DNA from: Litoditis marina
Taxonomy: Eukaryota > Nematoda > Chromadorea > Rhabditida > Rhabditidae
Assembly (NCBI GenBank): GCA_964036275.1
Contig: OZ038433.1
Location: 53,337,902 to 53,401,901 of the forward strand
Direction: 5' to 3'
DNA length: 64,000 nucleotides
Shown: piece after piece, positions 62,668 to 64,000 of the stretch
How the letters are laid out: each line of letters starts with the position of its first letter
Numbering within the stretch: position 1 is the first letter of the stretch
The notes under the pieces: model-generated
Database searches by the model: none
Told to the model about the DNA's origin: nothing
Seen by the model: the letters and a program-made list of their open reading frames with translations, nothing else
Program-made: the position numbers and the translations under genes

Positions 62668-62842
62668 AGGTTAATGCGTTAATGTGCTCAGTAAGAGATG
62701 TACTCAAAACCGTTTCGACCTTGATTCAAGACGGTTTTGGGTATTCTCAGAGGGATGACCCAACCCTCTGAGAATACCCAAAACCGTCTTGAATCAGGGT
62801 CGAAACGATTTTGAGTACATCTCTTACTGAGCACATTAACCT
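62668..62842. repeat. Long near-perfect hairpin, ~80-bp arms
   Basis: The left arm (TTAGGTTAATG, GTGCTCAGTAAGAGATGTAC, AAACCGT..CCTCTGAGAA in complement) is mirrored with few mismatches by the right arm across a spacer of about 10 bp (ATGACCCAAC). Confidence 0.88.
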
Positions 62843-63201
62843 AATCATACCACCATCCAAAAATCCTAGTGACACAATTATATTTTGTTCAAATAAAATA
62901 ACCTAATATAATGACAAGTATAGTTATCAAGAATGCAGATTGGAATATAGTGAAAGAAACACTTCATGATTTTTCTTGAGATAGGATCTCGGCTAAGCTG
63001 AATGAAAGAGCGAGTGACAAATAATGCAAGGAATAAAAGCTCATAAAGCTATTGAGAACGTGTTCGAACCACTGCTATTGTAGAAGTTGACTCTTCTAAT
63101 GTTCAAGTGGTGTGTAGAGATGCATGTACACACAGTCTCGTTCGTCTCTGGATACTTTCATCCATAAAATAATCATGAGCACACAAAAGTAATTGAAACA
63201 C

Positions 63202-63207
63202 TTTATT
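63202..63207 (-). terminator. Poly(A) signal AATAAA of CUB-like gene C
   Basis: Minus-strand AATAAA 14 nt beyond the stop of gene C. Confidence 0.6.
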
Positions 63208-63220
63208 CAACGAAATTATT

Positions 63221-63828
63221 TTAAAATACCCGCAATAATTGGGCTATTAGAAGAGCGAATCCACATCGAAAACCTGGAAAAGTTGATGAATACACATCTA
63301 TCATAAACACAAAAGTAGTTTCAGCATGTTCACCCATTTTTTCTGACAAGCAGTAAAGATATCTAAAAACAGCAAATCAAACATTATAATTCATGAGACC
63401 AGTATAAACTACATTATTCGCTTGAGTACAAAAACAATACACACTGAAAGTTTAACGGCTCATTGTACACCCCGATGAAAGTTCCAGTGTTTGCGCAAAT
63501 TATAGCTCAAAAGCAGGACGACCATGTGGACCGATCCCATGTCAACGGTCCTTTAAACTGTATTTAAAATGTATTGCAGTTTGGAGGATGAAAGCGTTGA
63601 GATTGGACCACATAATCGTCCTTATTTAAGTTTGAATTGTCGAAAAAAACTCAGACTAACGCCCACCCACCTGTTGTTGATTTTGGCGTGGTGGTAACTG
63701 TGGTTGCCTCGTTTATTTCAAACGAGAGCATGGTTCCCGATGCACTGGGGTTGTACGAACTCAAATCAACTTTCAGCGAATTTCCCGTCAGCGTCAGAGT
63801 TTGGTTTCCAGCTTTTGAAAGAGGCCAA
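63221..63828 (-). CDS. CUB-like domain protein C, 3' end only (gene runs off the right edge)
   Basis: Third paralogue of the tandem cluster; only the last two exons are in the window: 63671-63828 and 63221-63273. The first reads WPLSKAGNQTLTL ... ASGTMLSFEINEA plus a Thr-rich stretch, parallel to WPLSSIINQTIQL ... GTMLSFAISEA of gene A. The last exon encodes a hydrophobic tail (GFRCGFALLIAQLLRVF) of the same length and phase as that of gene A. This supports both models and a shared GPI-type ending. Upstream exons lie beyond 64000. Confidence 0.82.
63515..63630. mobile_element. MITE family B, copy 3
   Basis: CAGGACGACCATGTGGACCG at the left is mirrored by GGACCACATAATCGTCCTTA at the right, in the last intron of gene C. 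Confidence 0.7.
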
Positions 63829-64000
63829 CTGAAACAATTGGATCAACTCAGAAACAATTTCGACCCTGCTTCAAGACCACACTTATAAAACTAAAACATC
63901 CAAAACGTACAAGTGACACAAATATATTTTGTTCAAATAACTAACTTAATATGAAACCATACAATTGAAGAACTCGTTTAGAGGAACATAAAGTTAAAAA

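Larger units (their letters stand above)
62084..63220. other. Intergenic region between CUB-like genes A and C
   Basis: Upstream region of gene A and 3' flank of gene C. It contains one long hairpin (listed separately). No gene seen. Confidence 0.6.

Noticed and set aside
1..64000. CRISPR arrays, operons of bacterial type, rRNA genes
   Set aside because: No direct-repeat arrays with unique spacers, no Shine-Dalgarno organisation and no rRNA-like segments; spliced genes throughout.

Overview
The window reads as a nematode nuclear genome. Genes are split by many short introns that end in (T)TTCAG and begin GTRAGT. At least two start codons (Argonaute, DSL ligand) sit a few bases after an isolated TTTCAG/TTGCAG, as expected for spliced-leader trans-splicing, and the receptor start lies directly at one. 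The gene content is also nematode-like: a worm-type Argonaute, a LIN-12/GLP-1-type receptor, a DSL ligand and tandem CUB-like secreted proteins. I built all gene models by hand, joining exons by reading phase, splice consensus and family motifs. Every complete model closes in frame.

Layout: (1) 1-1232, a small orphan gene (+). (2) 3235-12591, a 24-exon Argonaute (+, 847 aa) with an intact DDH slicer triad. (3) 15450-19431, a 9-exon DSL-family Notch ligand (+, 340 aa). (4) 19819-28916, a 13-exon Notch-family receptor (-, 591 aa) converging tail-to-tail on the ligand with only 387 bp between the stops. It has a signal peptide, one degenerate LNR, a NOD-like region, a TM segment, a RAM-like motif, ankyrin repeats and a tail, but no EGF repeats that I can find. 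Its ~4 kb intron carries a young gag-only LTR retrotransposon (21112-24315) with two LTRs that look identical. (5) 28917-36275, a gene-poor, repeat-rich stretch with a decayed copy of the Argonaute last exon. (6) 36276-44848, a 17-exon secreted protein with two MAM domains (+, 612 aa). (7) 46680-64000, three tandem CUB-like paralogues (-), the last running off the right edge.

Three points stand out. First, a minimal DSL ligand and an EGF-less Notch-like receptor are physically paired. Second, the 9-mer AATGTTTCA occurs 24 times (both strands summed) in unrelated contexts. This is far above chance and resembles the upstream (Ruby) motif CTGTTTCA of C. elegans type-1 piRNA genes, so the window may lie inside a piRNA cluster. 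Third, several short inverted-repeat elements sit in introns and beside exon boundaries, and one appears to supply a splice acceptor. Start and end coordinates are those of the inferred coding exons; UTRs are not resolved.
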